64,000 bases of DNA. Source: Alterisphingorhabdus sp051668705. GTDB taxonomy: Bacteria; Pseudomonadota; Alphaproteobacteria; Sphingomonadales; Sphingomonadaceae. The stretch lies in contig NZ_CP196351.1 in the NCBI RefSeq assembly GCF_051668705.1, positions 1,116,001-1,180,000 of the forward strand, written 5' to 3'. The notes under the pieces are model-generated. The model was not told the DNA's origin and did no database searches. It worked only from the letters and a program-made list of their open reading frames with translations. The translations under genes were made by a program, and so were the position numbers. This document shows, piece after piece, positions 7,314 through 16,228 of this stretch; the first letter of the stretch is position 1, and the number at the start of each line of letters is the position of its first letter.

Positions 7314-8585
7314 ATGACCAAATTGAGCGGATCAGACTCCAAATCGACATTATATTGCTCGTTTTGCGGCAAGTCGCAGCATGAAGTGCGTAAATTGATT
7401 GCTGGCCCGACAGTGTTTATCTGTGACGAATGCGTTGAGCTGTGTAACGATATTATTCGTGAGGAAACCCGCTCTGGTCAGGTTGGTCGCAAAGACGGTG
7501 AAGTACCGAGCCCGCAAGAAATCTGCGATACTTTAGACAATTATGTGATTGGCCAATCGCGCGCGAAACGTGTGCTTTCAGTGGCTGTCCATAACCATTA
7601 TAAACGCCTCAACCATGCTGGTAAAAATGAAGATGTTGAACTGGCAAAGTCTAATATCTTGCTGGTTGGCCCAACAGGTTGCGGCAAAACCTTGCTAGCG
7701 CAAACACTGGCGCGCACCTTTGATGTGCCCTTTACTATGGCTGATGCCACCACATTGACTGAGGCTGGCTATGTAGGTGAGGATGTTGAGAATATCATCC
7801 TGAAGCTCCTGCAAGCATCTGATTATAATGTTGAAAAGGCTCAACGCGGCATCGTCTATATTGATGAGATCGACAAAATCAGCCGCAAGGCAGAAAACCC
7901 ATCCATAACCCGCGATGTATCCGGTGAAGGCGTGCAACAAGCATTGCTCAAGCTAATGGAAGGCACAACGGCCTCTGTTCCTCCGCAAGGTGGCCGTAAG
8001 CATCCACAGCAGGAATTCCTGCAAGTCGATACTACCAATATCTTGTTTATCTGCGGCGGCGCATTTGCTGGCTTAGAGAAAATTATCGGTGATCGTCTTG
8101 AAGGTAAGTCGATCGGTTTTGGCGCGCATGTGGCTTCCCCTGAAGAGCGTAAGGTTGGTGATCTGTTAAAAGAGGGTGAACCGGAAGATCTTTTGAAATT
8201 CGGACTAATCCCTGAATTTGTTGGGCGTCTTCCCGTTATTGCAACATTGGAAGATCTCGACAATGACGCGCTGGTCAAGATTTTGCGCGATCCAAAAAAT
8301 GCGCTGATCAAGCAATATGCCAAATTGTTCGGTCTGGAGAATGTTGAACTGACATTCACTGAAGATGCTTTGGACGCAGTCGCGAAAAAGGCGATTGAGC
8401 GGAAAACCGGCGCTCGGGGCCTGCGTTCAATTGTTGAGACAATATTGCTGGATACAATGTTTGAGCTGCCCGATATGGACGGCGTTGTAGAAATTGTTAT
8501 CGACAAAGATGTGGTCGAAGGGCGCAAAGCGCCTGTGCAGGTCTTTGCTCCTGCCGATAAGGTTGAGGCCGACGACGCTGCTTAA
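7314..8585 (+). CDS. clpX: ATP-dependent Clp protease ATP-binding subunit ClpX
   Basis: ClpX (423 residues) is the hexameric AAA+ unfoldase that feeds substrates into ClpP. The N-terminal zinc domain shows Cys15-x2-Cys18 and Cys37-x2-Cys40. The AAA+ module has Walker A GPTGCGKT near residue 118, Walker B IVYIDEIDKI, sensor/arginine regions and the KTGARGLRSIVE segment. The IGF loop that contacts ClpP lies near SIGFGAHV. In alphaproteobacteria ClpXP also removes cell-cycle regulators such as CtrA, which is relevant because CtrA-type sites occur elsewhere in this window. The protein is full length with an ordinary start. Confidence 0.97.
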   Translation: MTKLSGSDSKSTLYCSFCGKSQHEVRKLIAGPTVFICDECVELCNDIIREETRSGQVGRKDGEVPSPQEICDTLDNYVIGQSRAKRVLSVAVHNHYKRLNHAGKNEDVELAKSNILLVGPTGCGKTLLAQTLARTFDVPFTMADATTLTEAGYVGEDVENIILKLLQASDYNVEKAQRGIVYIDEIDKISRKAENPSITRDVSGEGVQQALLKLMEGTTASVPPQGGRKHPQQEFLQVDTTNILFICGGAFAGLEKIIGDRLEGKSIGFGAHVASPEERKVGDLLKEGEPEDLLKFGLIPEFVGRLPVIATLEDLDNDALVKILRDPKNALIKQYAKLFGLENVELTFTEDALDAVAKKAIERKTGARGLRSIVETILLDTMFELPDMDGVVEIVIDKDVVEGRKAPVQVFAPADKVEADDAA

Positions 8586-9029
8586 CCGTAGCAATATTAC
8601 TAAGCCTATTGCGTAAGCGCGTTTTCGCGCTGCGCTACAACATTTGTGCAAGATTTAATCGTCCTTGAACGACTCAGGGCCAAATATCGTGCTTTTCTGG
8701 ATTTCCGTGGCAAAATGTCCATGATTGCGGGGAATTATTGTTGCATAAGTGCAGCACTCGTTACCGAAATGATTTTAATGATGCAGTGCAACATATTTGC
8801 TACAATAGCCATCTTGCCTCATAAACTACAAAACCCTCGGAAAAATCAGCATATTATAAATTTATAATTTTGCAGAATGGGCAGCATTCGCAGACTGATA
8901 GTACATGAAACAAAACTGTCATAAAAACGCATCAATACTTACTTTTTCCCTGCCTAACCCGCCTCGACTCTAATGGGATAGAGTGAATTATCGACAGTCT
9001 GAACTGCCGATTAAAAAAGGGAATAAGCA
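8586..9029. other. Gene-poor gap with a stem-loop after clpX
   Basis: This 444-base A/T-rich stretch separates clpX from the TonB receptor. The only clear structure is a hairpin at 8611-8635 (AGCGCG-TTTT-CGCGCT core) 26 bases after the clpX stop, which may help end the clpX transcript although no T-run follows. A 73-codon open frame at 8646-8867 has no recognisable family features or ribosome site, and I do not count it as a gene. The receptor promoter should lie in the last ~100 bases, but I see no convincing -35/-10 pair. Confidence 0.4.
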
Positions 9030-12000
9030 ATGCAACTACGCTATTATCTAGCGGCCAGCGCCGCATCGTTATCGCTTGCATGTGGTTTGGCGACACCCGC
9101 CGCAGCCCAGCAAATCGTTTCCGGTATTGAAGGTACGGTCACCGACGAGAACGGAGAGCCAGTAGTTGGCGCTACCGCGACTGTTGTCGATAACCGGACA
9201 GGAGCTACACGGACACTCACTACATCCGCAAATGGTGGCTTTCGTGCCAATAACTTGGTTACAGGCGGACCATATACAATTACAGTTACGGCTCCTGGCT
9301 TTGAAGGTCAGACAGTTGAAGATGTTTCTATCAACCTTCAGGGTAACACCCGTTTTGCTTTTAACCTGACCAGCGGCGCAGAAGGCGACGTTATCGTTGT
9401 TACTGGCGCACGCGCTAATCTCTCTCAACTTGCAGTTGGCCCTGGCCAGTCATTCGGTCTGGAAACACTGGAAGGTTTCCCATCAATTAGCCGCGACATT
9501 CGTGACATTATCCGTATCGACCCACGCGTCAGTCTTGATCGTGCCAATGAAGTCGATCGTATTTCCTGCTTGGGCGGCAATGACCGTTCTAACTCTTTCA
9601 CCGTTGACGGCATTGTACAGGCCGATGTTTTTGGTTTGAACGGCACGCCGTTTGCAGCACGTAACGCGCTGCCGCTGCCTTTCGATGCCATCCGCGAAAC
9701 TTCGGTTGAATTTGCTCCGTTCGATGTTGAATATTCTGCCTTTACCGGCTGTGCGATCAACGTCGTGACCAAATCCGGTCAGAATGAATTTCACGGTTCC
9801 GCGTTCTTCAACTTTACCAATGACAGCCTGCGCGGCGATGAAGCTGGCGATAGCGGTTCAATCGTAGCGCCTTTTGAAGAAAAGCGCTGGGGTGCAACAT
9901 TGTCGGGCCCGATCATCAAAGACAAATTGTTCTTCTTTGCTGGCTATGAAGAAACCGACCTTGGCAACGCCAATGAATTTGGCCCAGCAGGCGCCGGTTT
10001 TGCACAAGACGCCAACTTTGTAACAATCGATCAGTTCAACGAATTCGCTGATATCGCGAACTCGGTTTATGGTATTGACGTTGGTGGTTTCCCGCAAAAC
10101 CTTGCAGAATCCAGCGTACGCTATTTTGGTCGCTTGGACTGGTACATCAATGATCGTCACCGTTTCGAAGCGACATATCAGCGTCTTGAAGAAACCAATA
10201 TCGAGCTTGATGCTGGTGGTCAGGAAATCACTGGCTTCAACAGCTTTGAAGACGAAGGTACGATCTCAGATTATTATTCTGTGCGTCTCTTCTCTGAGTG
10301 GACAGACCGCGTATCGACTGAGATTCGCTTGTCTCGTTCAGAAGTTGGCGATGTTCAAGGCCCAGTAGGTGGCGGTGAAGCACAATCTGCTAACCCGATT
10401 ACTCGTTTAGTTGTAGGTGTGACACCTGTTGCTGGCGTAACAACGCAAAATGGCCGTATCTCAACAGGCCCTGGCATTTTCCGTTCTGCCAACCAGCTCG
10501 ACACCACCATCAATCAGGCGCGTGTTCTGGTTAATGTTGATGCTGATGAACACCAGTTCAAAATTGGCGCTGAAATCAACGATCTGGAAGTTTTCAACCT
10601 GTTTGCCATTAACGCGACGGGTTCTATCTTCTTCCGCAACCTCGATGACTTCCGTAACGGTGTTGTAGCCAGTGGCGGTTTTTCTAGCGTGTTTGCAGAT
10701 TCCGATGACCTCGTCGGCGGCGGCAATGGCGGTGCGACCATTCGTTCTACACCATCAGGCGATATTAACGAAGCAGCTGCTTTGTTTGAGCGTCAAATCT
10801 ACTCTTTCTACTTCCAAGACGAGTGGAGTGTTAGCGACCAATTGACACTGAATGCAGGTTTGCGTTTTGAGTTGTTTGACGGCGATGCACCTACAGCCAA
10901 CCCATTGTTCTTGCAACGCTTTGGCTTCACAAATGCAAATGGTTTCAGCTCGCTTGATCCTCTGATCTTGCCGCGTTTTGCTGCTAGCTATGACTTCCTG
11001 AACGATGGCTTTTTGAGCGATACATCGGTTACGGCTGGTCTGGGTTGGTTCTCTGGCGGTGACCCGGTTGTGTTCTTCTCTAATGCATTCTCCAATAACG
11101 GCTTCTCTTCCGTTGATGGCGATACATTTGATGGCGCATGTGCCGGCTTCACCAATGCTGATGGTAGCTTCAGTGTTCTTGATGCCAATGGCAATTTCAC
11201 TGGCTTCCCAACCTGCGCAGTTACTGCTGCATCAGGTTTTGCTGCTGCTGGTGCGGGTGAAGTGCAATCAACCGATCCTAATCTTGATGTCCCAACCGTA
11301 TTCCGCGCGAACTTGGGTTTCTCATCAACAATCGGTACGGATGAAGGTTTCTTCTCCAACTGGAATGTGACACTGGATTATATCTATTCACGTTTCATCG
11401 ATCCGTTGAACTTTGTTGATCTGGTACAAACGCCTGATATTCGTGCAGGTTTGAATGGATTTGCAGTTGATGGTCGTCCAATTCTGGCAGCGATTGATCC
11501 TATCGCAGCGGGTTGTAATGCTGATCTGGTGGGCACTGGCGGTACACCGCCAACATTCACCAATGTGACACCTGCATGTTTCAACACTGGTATTGATGAT
11601 TTTATTCAGCTGACCAATGGCCGTTCTTTTGACAGCCATGTCGCATCGCTGACATTGTCGAAGCAGTTTAGTCGGGGTGTGTTTACTGAAGGTGGCGGTG
11701 TAAACCTCAGCTTTGGTTATGCCTTTACCGATTCCAACAACTTCCGGAACGTTGGTAGCTCTACCGCAACGTCAAACTTTGACGTTACGGCTGCTGCTGA
11801 CCGGCAAAACCCTGCGACGTCTACGTCAAACTTTGAGACGCGCCATCGCTTTACCTTTGCCACAAACTTCCGTGAGCAGTTCTTTGACGGTTATGACACA
11901 CGTCTTGGATTGTTCTTCTCGGCACAATCTGGCCGTCCATTCAGCCTGACCTTTGATGGAGGCGGCGTATTTGCAGATTCGGCATCGGGTAATGACAATG

Positions 12001-12470
12001 CACTGCTCTACATACCAACAGGTGTTAATGATCCTAATCTGGCTCCAACATCTGACTTTGTTGCCGTTCAGAATCTGATCGACTTTCTGAACGACACTGG
12101 CCCGGATGCTTCTGGAATTGGTGCGGATTGTAGTTTTGAATTTGGTCAAACTATCTCTCGCAACAGTTGTCGCAATGACTGGGTTTTCGATATGGACTTC
12201 CGTCTCAGCCAGGAAATTCCAGGACCGGCGTCGCTTTTCGGAGTTGAAGACAAGATCACATTGTTCTTCGATTTTGACAACTTCTTGAATTTCGTAGATT
12301 CAGGTGCCAATGTCTTCCGTCAGCGTAGCCAGTTTGTCGATTTGGTTGACGTGGATGTTGATGACCAAGGTCGCTTTGAAATCAGTGGTTTCAATCCTGA
12401 TGATCAAAACTTTATCGGCTTCTCATCATCTGTATGGCGGATACAACTTGGCGCACGTTACGAATTCTAA
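9030..12470 (+). CDS. Oar-like TonB-dependent receptor with N-terminal carboxypeptidase-regulatory domain
   Basis: A 1146-residue outer-membrane protein. It begins with a signal peptide (cleavage near PAAAQQ, about residue 26). A carboxypeptidase-regulatory-like beta-sandwich follows at about 30-115 (IEGTVTDENGEPVVGATATV), then the TonB box/plug region (DVIVVTGARANLSQLA) and a long 22-strand-type barrel rich in aromatic/Asn/Asp strands, ending in a C-terminal Phe (WRIQLGARYEF), the usual outer-membrane insertion signal. This layout fits Oar/TonB-dependent transporter proteins, which import large or scarce substrates using TonB-ExbBD energy. The substrate cannot be inferred. The gene stands alone between a 559-base upstream region including clpX's end and its own terminator. 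RBS AAAAAAGGGA precedes the ATG. Confidence 0.88.
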   Translation: MQLRYYLAASAASLSLACGLATPAAAQQIVSGIEGTVTDENGEPVVGATATVVDNRTGATRTLTTSANGGFRANNLVTGGPYTITVTAPGFEGQTVEDVSINLQGNTRFAFNLTSGAEGDVIVVTGARANLSQLAVGPGQSFGLETLEGFPSISRDIRDIIRIDPRVSLDRANEVDRISCLGGNDRSNSFTVDGIVQADVFGLNGTPFAARNALPLPFDAIRETSVEFAPFDVEYSAFTGCAINVVTKSGQNEFHGSAFFNFTNDSLRGDEAGDSGSIVAPFEEKRWGATLSGPIIKDKLFFFAGYEETDLGNANEFGPAGAGFAQDANFVTIDQFNEFADIANSVYGIDVGGFPQNLAESSVRYFGRLDWYINDRHRFEATYQRLEETNIELDAGGQEITGFNSFEDEGTISDYYSVRLFSEWTDRVSTEIRLSRSEVGDVQGPVGGGEAQSANPITRLVVGVTPVAGVTTQNGRISTGPGIFRSANQLDTTINQARVLVNVDADEHQFKIGAEINDLEVFNLFAINATGSIFFRNLDDFRNGVVASGGFSSVFADSDDLVGGGNGGATIRSTPSGDINEAAALFERQIYSFYFQDEWSVSDQLTLNAGLRFELFDGDAPTANPLFLQRFGFTNANGFSSLDPLILPRFAASYDFLNDGFLSDTSVTAGLGWFSGGDPVVFFSNAFSNNGFSSVDGDTFDGACAGFTNADGSFSVLDANGNFTGFPTCAVTAASGFAAAGAGEVQSTDPNLDVPTVFRANLGFSSTIGTDEGFFSNWNVTLDYIYSRFIDPLNFVDLVQTPDIRAGLNGFAVDGRPILAAIDPIAAGCNADLVGTGGTPPTFTNVTPACFNTGIDDFIQLTNGRSFDSHVASLTLSKQFSRGVFTEGGGVNLSFGYAFTDSNNFRNVGSSTATSNFDVTAAADRQNPATSTSNFETRHRFTFATNFREQFFDGYDTRLGLFFSAQSGRPFSLTFDGGGVFADSASGNDNALLYIPTGVNDPNLAPTSDFVAVQNLIDFLNDTGPDASGIGADCSFEFGQTISRNSCRNDWVFDMDFRLSQEIPGPASLFGVEDKITLFFDFDNFLNFVDSGANVFRQRSQFVDLVDVDVDDQGRFEISGFNPDDQNFIGFSSSVWRIQLGARYEF

Positions 12471-12490
12471 TTCGAACGAAAGCAACATTC

Positions 12491-12528
12491 AAAAGGCGCG
12501 GGAGGGAAACCTCTCGCGCCTTTTTGTT
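12491..12528 (+). terminator. Rho-independent terminator of the TonB receptor gene
   Basis: AAAAGGCGCGGGAG pairs with CTCTCGCGCCTTTT with one wobble pair, around a short GGAAAC-type loop, followed by TTTTTGTTT. It begins 20 bases after the stop codon, the classical intrinsic terminator position and shape. Confidence 0.85.
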
Positions 12529-12665
12529 TGAGCATGATGTTTAGGTGGTAGCGCATGGTGCTGGTAAGATTGAAGCGCCAATAGTCGCTAGAGTGGTCGA
12601 TGAAGCACCAGCTTCATATATGAGGAAGAATGTTGGCCCTTGGGCTTTTTACGAATGTGCAATAA

Positions 12666-13364
12666 TTACATCACGCATGCGTTAAGGTTATCGCGGCGCA
12701 CGACAGAAATTCGTGCGGCGATGGTATTGCCATAGCGGCGGGTAAATCCACTAGGGTTGGATACAGCGCGTGTCTTAGGAGAGGGAAGTGCAGCGGCAAT
12801 ACGTGCCGCCTGTATGCGGGATAAGGCGCTGGCAGATACGTCGAAATAGCGCTGTGCGCCGGCTTCTACGCCATATGTGCCGATGCCGGTTTCCGCGACA
12901 TTGAGATACACCTCCATTATCCGCTTTTTGCCCCAGATATTCTCAATCAGTATGGTGAACCAGGCTTCTAGCCCTTTGCGAACAAACCCGCCGCCTTGCC
13001 ATAGGAACACATTTTTTGCGGTTTGCTGACTGATTGTGGAGGCGCCGCGTTTTCTTTTGCCAGAGGCACGCTCTTCGATTGCTTGTTCAATGGCTTCACG
13101 GTCAAAACCACTATGGCTGCAAAATTTACTGTCTTCAGCGGCAATGACAGCGGCCATCATATCGGGCGCTATGGAATTTATGGGAACCCAAGCGCGTTCA
13201 GCGCCATTCTCATCAAGCAGTATGGTCCATGTTGTTGGCGGATCGACATATTTGAAGAGCAGCACAAGTGCCAATGATGAGAGAATGAAAAAAAGGGCCA
13301 GCCGCAAAACCATGCGGACCAGCCCTTTTATCACCCCGCCTTTGCGGGATCTTTTTCTTGTCAC
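12666..13364 (-). CDS. mtgA: Monofunctional biosynthetic peptidoglycan transglycosylase
   Basis: MtgA polymerises lipid II into glycan strands without a transpeptidase domain. The 232-residue protein has a single N-terminal membrane helix (about 17-38) and a GT51 domain. Catalytic Glu77 is in IAAEDSKFCSHSGFD; other motifs are GASTISQQTAKNVFLW and KKRIMEVYLNVAETG with the second Glu. It is the last gene of a minus-strand group, starting 8 bases after rpoH ends, so it is probably cotranscribed with rpoH, placing a cell-wall enzyme next to the heat-shock sigma factor. Confidence 0.95.
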   Translation of the reverse strand: MTRKRSRKGGVIKGLVRMVLRLALFFILSSLALVLLFKYVDPPTTWTILLDENGAERAWVPINSIAPDMMAAVIAAEDSKFCSHSGFDREAIEQAIEERASGKRKRGASTISQQTAKNVFLWQGGGFVRKGLEAWFTILIENIWGKKRIMEVYLNVAETGIGTYGVEAGAQRYFDVSASALSRIQAARIAAALPSPKTRAVSNPSGFTRRYGNTIAARISVVRRDNLNACVM

Positions 13365-13372
13365 AGAAAGCC

Positions 13373-14278
13373 TTAGCCGATCAGGGCCGCACTGTTGCGC
13401 TCACCAGCGATACGCAGCATGGCTTTTTGCAGCTTTTCAAAAGCGCGCACTTCAATCTGGCGCACACGCTCACGGCTTACCGAATATACTTGGCTTAATT
13501 CTTCCAAGGTCTTTGGGCTATCGCTGAGGCGGCGTTCAGCCAGAATATGCTGTTCGCGCTCATTCAGGGACTGCATTGCTTCGCCCAGCATTTCATGGCG
13601 GACTTCAGCTTCCTGCGCATTAGCGACATTCTCATCTTGAAGCGGCGTGTCATCACGCAGCCAATCCATCCACTGACCTTCGCCATCATCATGCATTGGC
13701 ACATTGAGCGAGGCATCGCCGCCCATAGACATACGGCGGTTCATATTGACCACCTCTGTCTCAGAAACGCCCAATTTGGTTGCGATTTTTTCTACATCAT
13801 CGGGGTGTAAATCACCCTCTTCAAATGCTTCCAAATTGTTTTTCATTCGGCGCAGATTGAAAAATAATTTCTTTTGCGCTGCGGTGGTGCCCATTTTAAC
13901 GAGGCTCCAGCTACGCAGAATATATTCCTGTATGGATGCTTTGATCCACCACATTGCATAGGTCGCGAGACGGAAGCCACGTTCCGCATCAAACTTTTTA
14001 ACGCCCTGCATCAGGCCAATATTGCCTTCAGAAATCAGTTCGGAAACGGGAAGGCCATAGCCGCGATATCCCATGGCAATCTTTGCCACCAGACGCAGAT
14101 GTGATGTCACCAACTGAGCAGCAGCATCAGGGTCGGCATGTTCTTCGTAACGCTTGGCCAGCATATATTCCTGTTCTGGTTTAAGAACCGGGAATTTGCG
14201 GATTTCCGAGAGATATCGGTTAAGGCTTTGTTCCCCGCCAAGCGCAGGAATTGTAGCCGGTAATTTTGCAGTAGCCAT
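13373..14278 (-). CDS. rpoH: RNA polymerase heat-shock sigma factor RpoH (sigma-32)
   Basis: RpoH directs RNA polymerase to heat-shock promoters. Region 2 (SEGNIGLMQGVKKFDAERGFRL/ATYAMWWIKA) and region 4 (SRERVRQIEVRAFEKL) are intact, and the RpoH box appears as QKKLFFNLRRMK, the segment specific to sigma-32 and involved in chaperone/FtsH control. I chose the start giving MATAKLPATIP (301 residues) because GAGGAAAT sits just before it. An upstream in-frame ATG would add 22 residues with no ribosome site. The gene lies between an RluD-like gene and mtgA, all on the minus strand. Likely targets in this window include clpP, but no RpoH promoter was proven. Confidence 0.95.
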   Translation of the reverse strand: MATAKLPATIPALGGEQSLNRYLSEIRKFPVLKPEQEYMLAKRYEEHADPDAAAQLVTSHLRLVAKIAMGYRGYGLPVSELISEGNIGLMQGVKKFDAERGFRLATYAMWWIKASIQEYILRSWSLVKMGTTAAQKKLFFNLRRMKNNLEAFEEGDLHPDDVEKIATKLGVSETEVVNMNRRMSMGGDASLNVPMHDDGEGQWMDWLRDDTPLQDENVANAQEAEVRHEMLGEAMQSLNEREQHILAERRLSDSPKTLEELSQVYSVSRERVRQIEVRAFEKLQKAMLRIAGERNSAALIG

Positions 14279-14357
14279 ATATTTCCTCATTATATTATCA
14301 ATTCCGCGGCGGGCCTTATCAAGCACCCGACATATGGAATCCATGTTGGTATAACTA

Positions 14358-15311
14358 TTAAACGGATAAACGCCTTATAAGTTCCACCAAATCGTCAGGA
14401 GTTTCGCTAAAATGCATTTGTCGCTTCCCAGTGATAGGGTGCACAAAACCAAGATGCTTTGCATGCAATGCCTGGCGAGAAAATTCCAGACTTTTTAGCA
14501 GCTTTGCATGGTTTTTCTGTGCCCCAGCATAGACCGGATCACCCAATAAGGCATGGCCGATACTGGCCATATGCACACGAACTTGATGCGTCCGGCCGGT
14601 TTCCAGAGTGCATTCGACTACGGCGCTGCCATTCAGGGCTTTGGTGATTTTATAATGGGTAGCAGCATGTTTGCCGCGCCCTTCCGCAACCACGGCCATT
14701 TTCTTCCTGTCGCGCTCTGAGCGGCCAATATTGCCTGTAACCTTATCTGATACAGGGACCGGAACGCCGTTGACCACGGCCAGATAGTGACGTGATATAC
14801 TGTGATCGGCAAATTGCGCAGCAAGTGATTGATGCGCTTTGTCGCTTTTTGCGACGACCAGTAATCCCGATGTATCCTTATCTATGCGATGGACGATACC
14901 CGGTCTTTCAACACCGCCAATGCCAGAGAGCTGACCCTTGCAGTGAAATAATAATGCATTGACCAATGTTCCCTGACGATGGCCAGCTGCTGGATGAACA
15001 ACCATACCCGCTGGTTTATCGATAACAATCAGGTCTGCATCTTCGTGCACAATGGTGAGCGGAATATCCTGAGCTATGACATTAAGGGGTTCTGGAGGAG
15101 GAATCGACAAGGTGAAAGGTGCGGTGGATTTAACGGCCAAAGAGGGTTGCCGTACAATCTGCCCGTTAATCGTAACAGCACCATTACCAATCAACGCCTT
15201 AATGCGTTCGCGGGAAAGATCCGGGTAAAGTTCTGCAAGCACGCGATCGAGGCGCGTGCCAATCTGATGTTCAGCAAAATTGCCAGTGCGGATGCTATCA
15301 TCTAAGCTCAT
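14358..15311 (-). CDS. rluD: RluA/RluD-family 23S rRNA pseudouridine synthase
   Basis: The 317-residue protein isomerises uridines in rRNA. An S4-type RNA-binding domain (RLDRVLAELYPDLSRERIKALI) occupies about residues 20-80. The catalytic domain follows, with the family signature GIVHRIDKDTSGLLVVAKS containing the catalytic Asp. The domain order and length match RluD (23S positions 1911/1915/1917), but RluC cannot be excluded. I used the ATG giving MSLDDSIRTG; an open frame continues 35 codons upstream without family similarity. It is 79 bases upstream of rpoH and divergent from chpT. Confidence 0.85.
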   Translation of the reverse strand: MSLDDSIRTGNFAEHQIGTRLDRVLAELYPDLSRERIKALIGNGAVTINGQIVRQPSLAVKSTAPFTLSIPPPEPLNVIAQDIPLTIVHEDADLIVIDKPAGMVVHPAAGHRQGTLVNALLFHCKGQLSGIGGVERPGIVHRIDKDTSGLLVVAKSDKAHQSLAAQFADHSISRHYLAVVNGVPVPVSDKVTGNIGRSERDRKKMAVVAEGRGKHAATHYKITKALNGSAVVECTLETGRTHQVRVHMASIGHALLGDPVYAGAQKNHAKLLKSLEFSRQALHAKHLGFVHPITGKRQMHFSETPDDLVELIRRLSV

Positions 15312-15463
15312 GCTTATGCATGTATCGCTTCGCCTATCGACATGGCAAGGCGTGAGGTGACGTTTAATGGGCAAATATAGATTGGCATCAGTCCATCTTG
15401 GGGCTTGCCTAATCACAGCGAAGCCGCCAGATAGTCGGAAAAATTTGTATTAAGGCCATTATT

Positions 15464-16117
15464 ATGACTGCTACACAAACCGACCTCGCCAGCCTATTAT
15501 GTTCACGGCTGTGTCATGATCTGTTAAGCCCAGTTGGCGCGTTGAACAATGGGTTGGAATTGCTGGCGGACGAAAATGATCCCGAAATGCGCAAACGTTG
15601 CTTGGATTTGCTGGATGAAAGTGCGCGAGCTGCCGCACAGAAATTGAAGTTTTACCGCCTTGCTTTTGGCGCTGCTGGGGGTTTTGGCGATCAGGTTGAT
15701 GCAAGTGAGGCAAAATCACTTATTGCCGGTTTGCTGGTCGATAAATCGTCTATCAAGCTAGATTGGCAGGTCTCCAGCCCGACCATGCCCAAAGCAGGCA
15801 TTAAAATATTGCTCAACCTTTGCCTGATTGCTGTTGAAGCTCTGGTAAGGGGCGGTGATCTGGTTGTTATGAGTGAGCAAGGTGATGGTCATACCGAAAT
15901 TGCGGTTCGCGCATCTGGCAAAAAGCTAGCAACAGATGATGCGATTTTGAACGCACTCTCTATCGCTGGTGATGATGTGCCTGATGATCTTACGCCGCGC
16001 ACAGCAGCAGCATTTATGGCAGGCAATATTGCACGTAATCACGGCGGTTCCATTCAGGTTGCCAATGATGGTGGCTTGCTGGTTTTGGGGGCAATGATCC
16101 AATTGGGCCAAGCATAA
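15464..16117 (+). CDS. chpT: ChpT-like histidine phosphotransferase
   Basis: The 217-residue protein resembles Caulobacter ChpT, which passes phosphate from CckA to CtrA and CpdR. The N-terminal helix-pair carries the H-box LLCSRLCHDLLSPVGALNNG with phosphoacceptor His18, followed by a degenerate ATPase-like C-terminal domain (LCLIAVEALVRGGDL, then a GGSIQV segment) that lacks the ATP-binding motifs. It lies directly before a chemotaxis operon whose promoter carries a perfect CtrA box, a context consistent with CtrA signalling. The spacing to cheA is 111 bases. Confidence 0.88.
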   Translation: MTATQTDLASLLCSRLCHDLLSPVGALNNGLELLADENDPEMRKRCLDLLDESARAAAQKLKFYRLAFGAAGGFGDQVDASEAKSLIAGLLVDKSSIKLDWQVSSPTMPKAGIKILLNLCLIAVEALVRGGDLVVMSEQGDGHTEIAVRASGKKLATDDAILNALSIAGDDVPDDLTPRTAAAFMAGNIARNHGGSIQVANDGGLLVLGAMIQLGQA

Positions 16118-16166
16118 TTGTCGCAACCTTGGCGTTTTTGCACTTTGGCGCTTTGATAAGCCCGAA

Positions 16167-16182
16167 TTAACGCCAATTTAAC
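16167..16182 (+). promoter_or_regulatory. CtrA-binding box upstream of cheA
   Basis: The sequence reads TTAA-CGCCAAT-TTAAC, an exact match to the full alphaproteobacterial CtrA consensus TTAA-N7-TTAAC. It ends 46 bases before the cheA ATG, a position suited to control of the che promoter, and is the only perfect copy I found in the window. Confidence 0.75.
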
Positions 16183-16228
16183 CATATGCCGCGCAAATAG
16201 GTGCTAATCCTTATTTGCGGGGCCGAGC

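Noticed and set aside
8646..8867. A 73-codon open frame after clpX
   Set aside because: No ribosome site, no recognisable domain and unusual composition; it lies in an A/T-rich gap where open frames occur by chance.
12630..12665. A terminator hairpin (GCCCTTGGGC) before mtgA's end
   Set aside because: The stem is only four base pairs with a two-base loop, too weak to call.
14279..14344. Extended start for RpoH (22 extra residues)
   Set aside because: The extension has no family similarity and no ribosome site; GAGGAAAT precedes the MATAKLP start.
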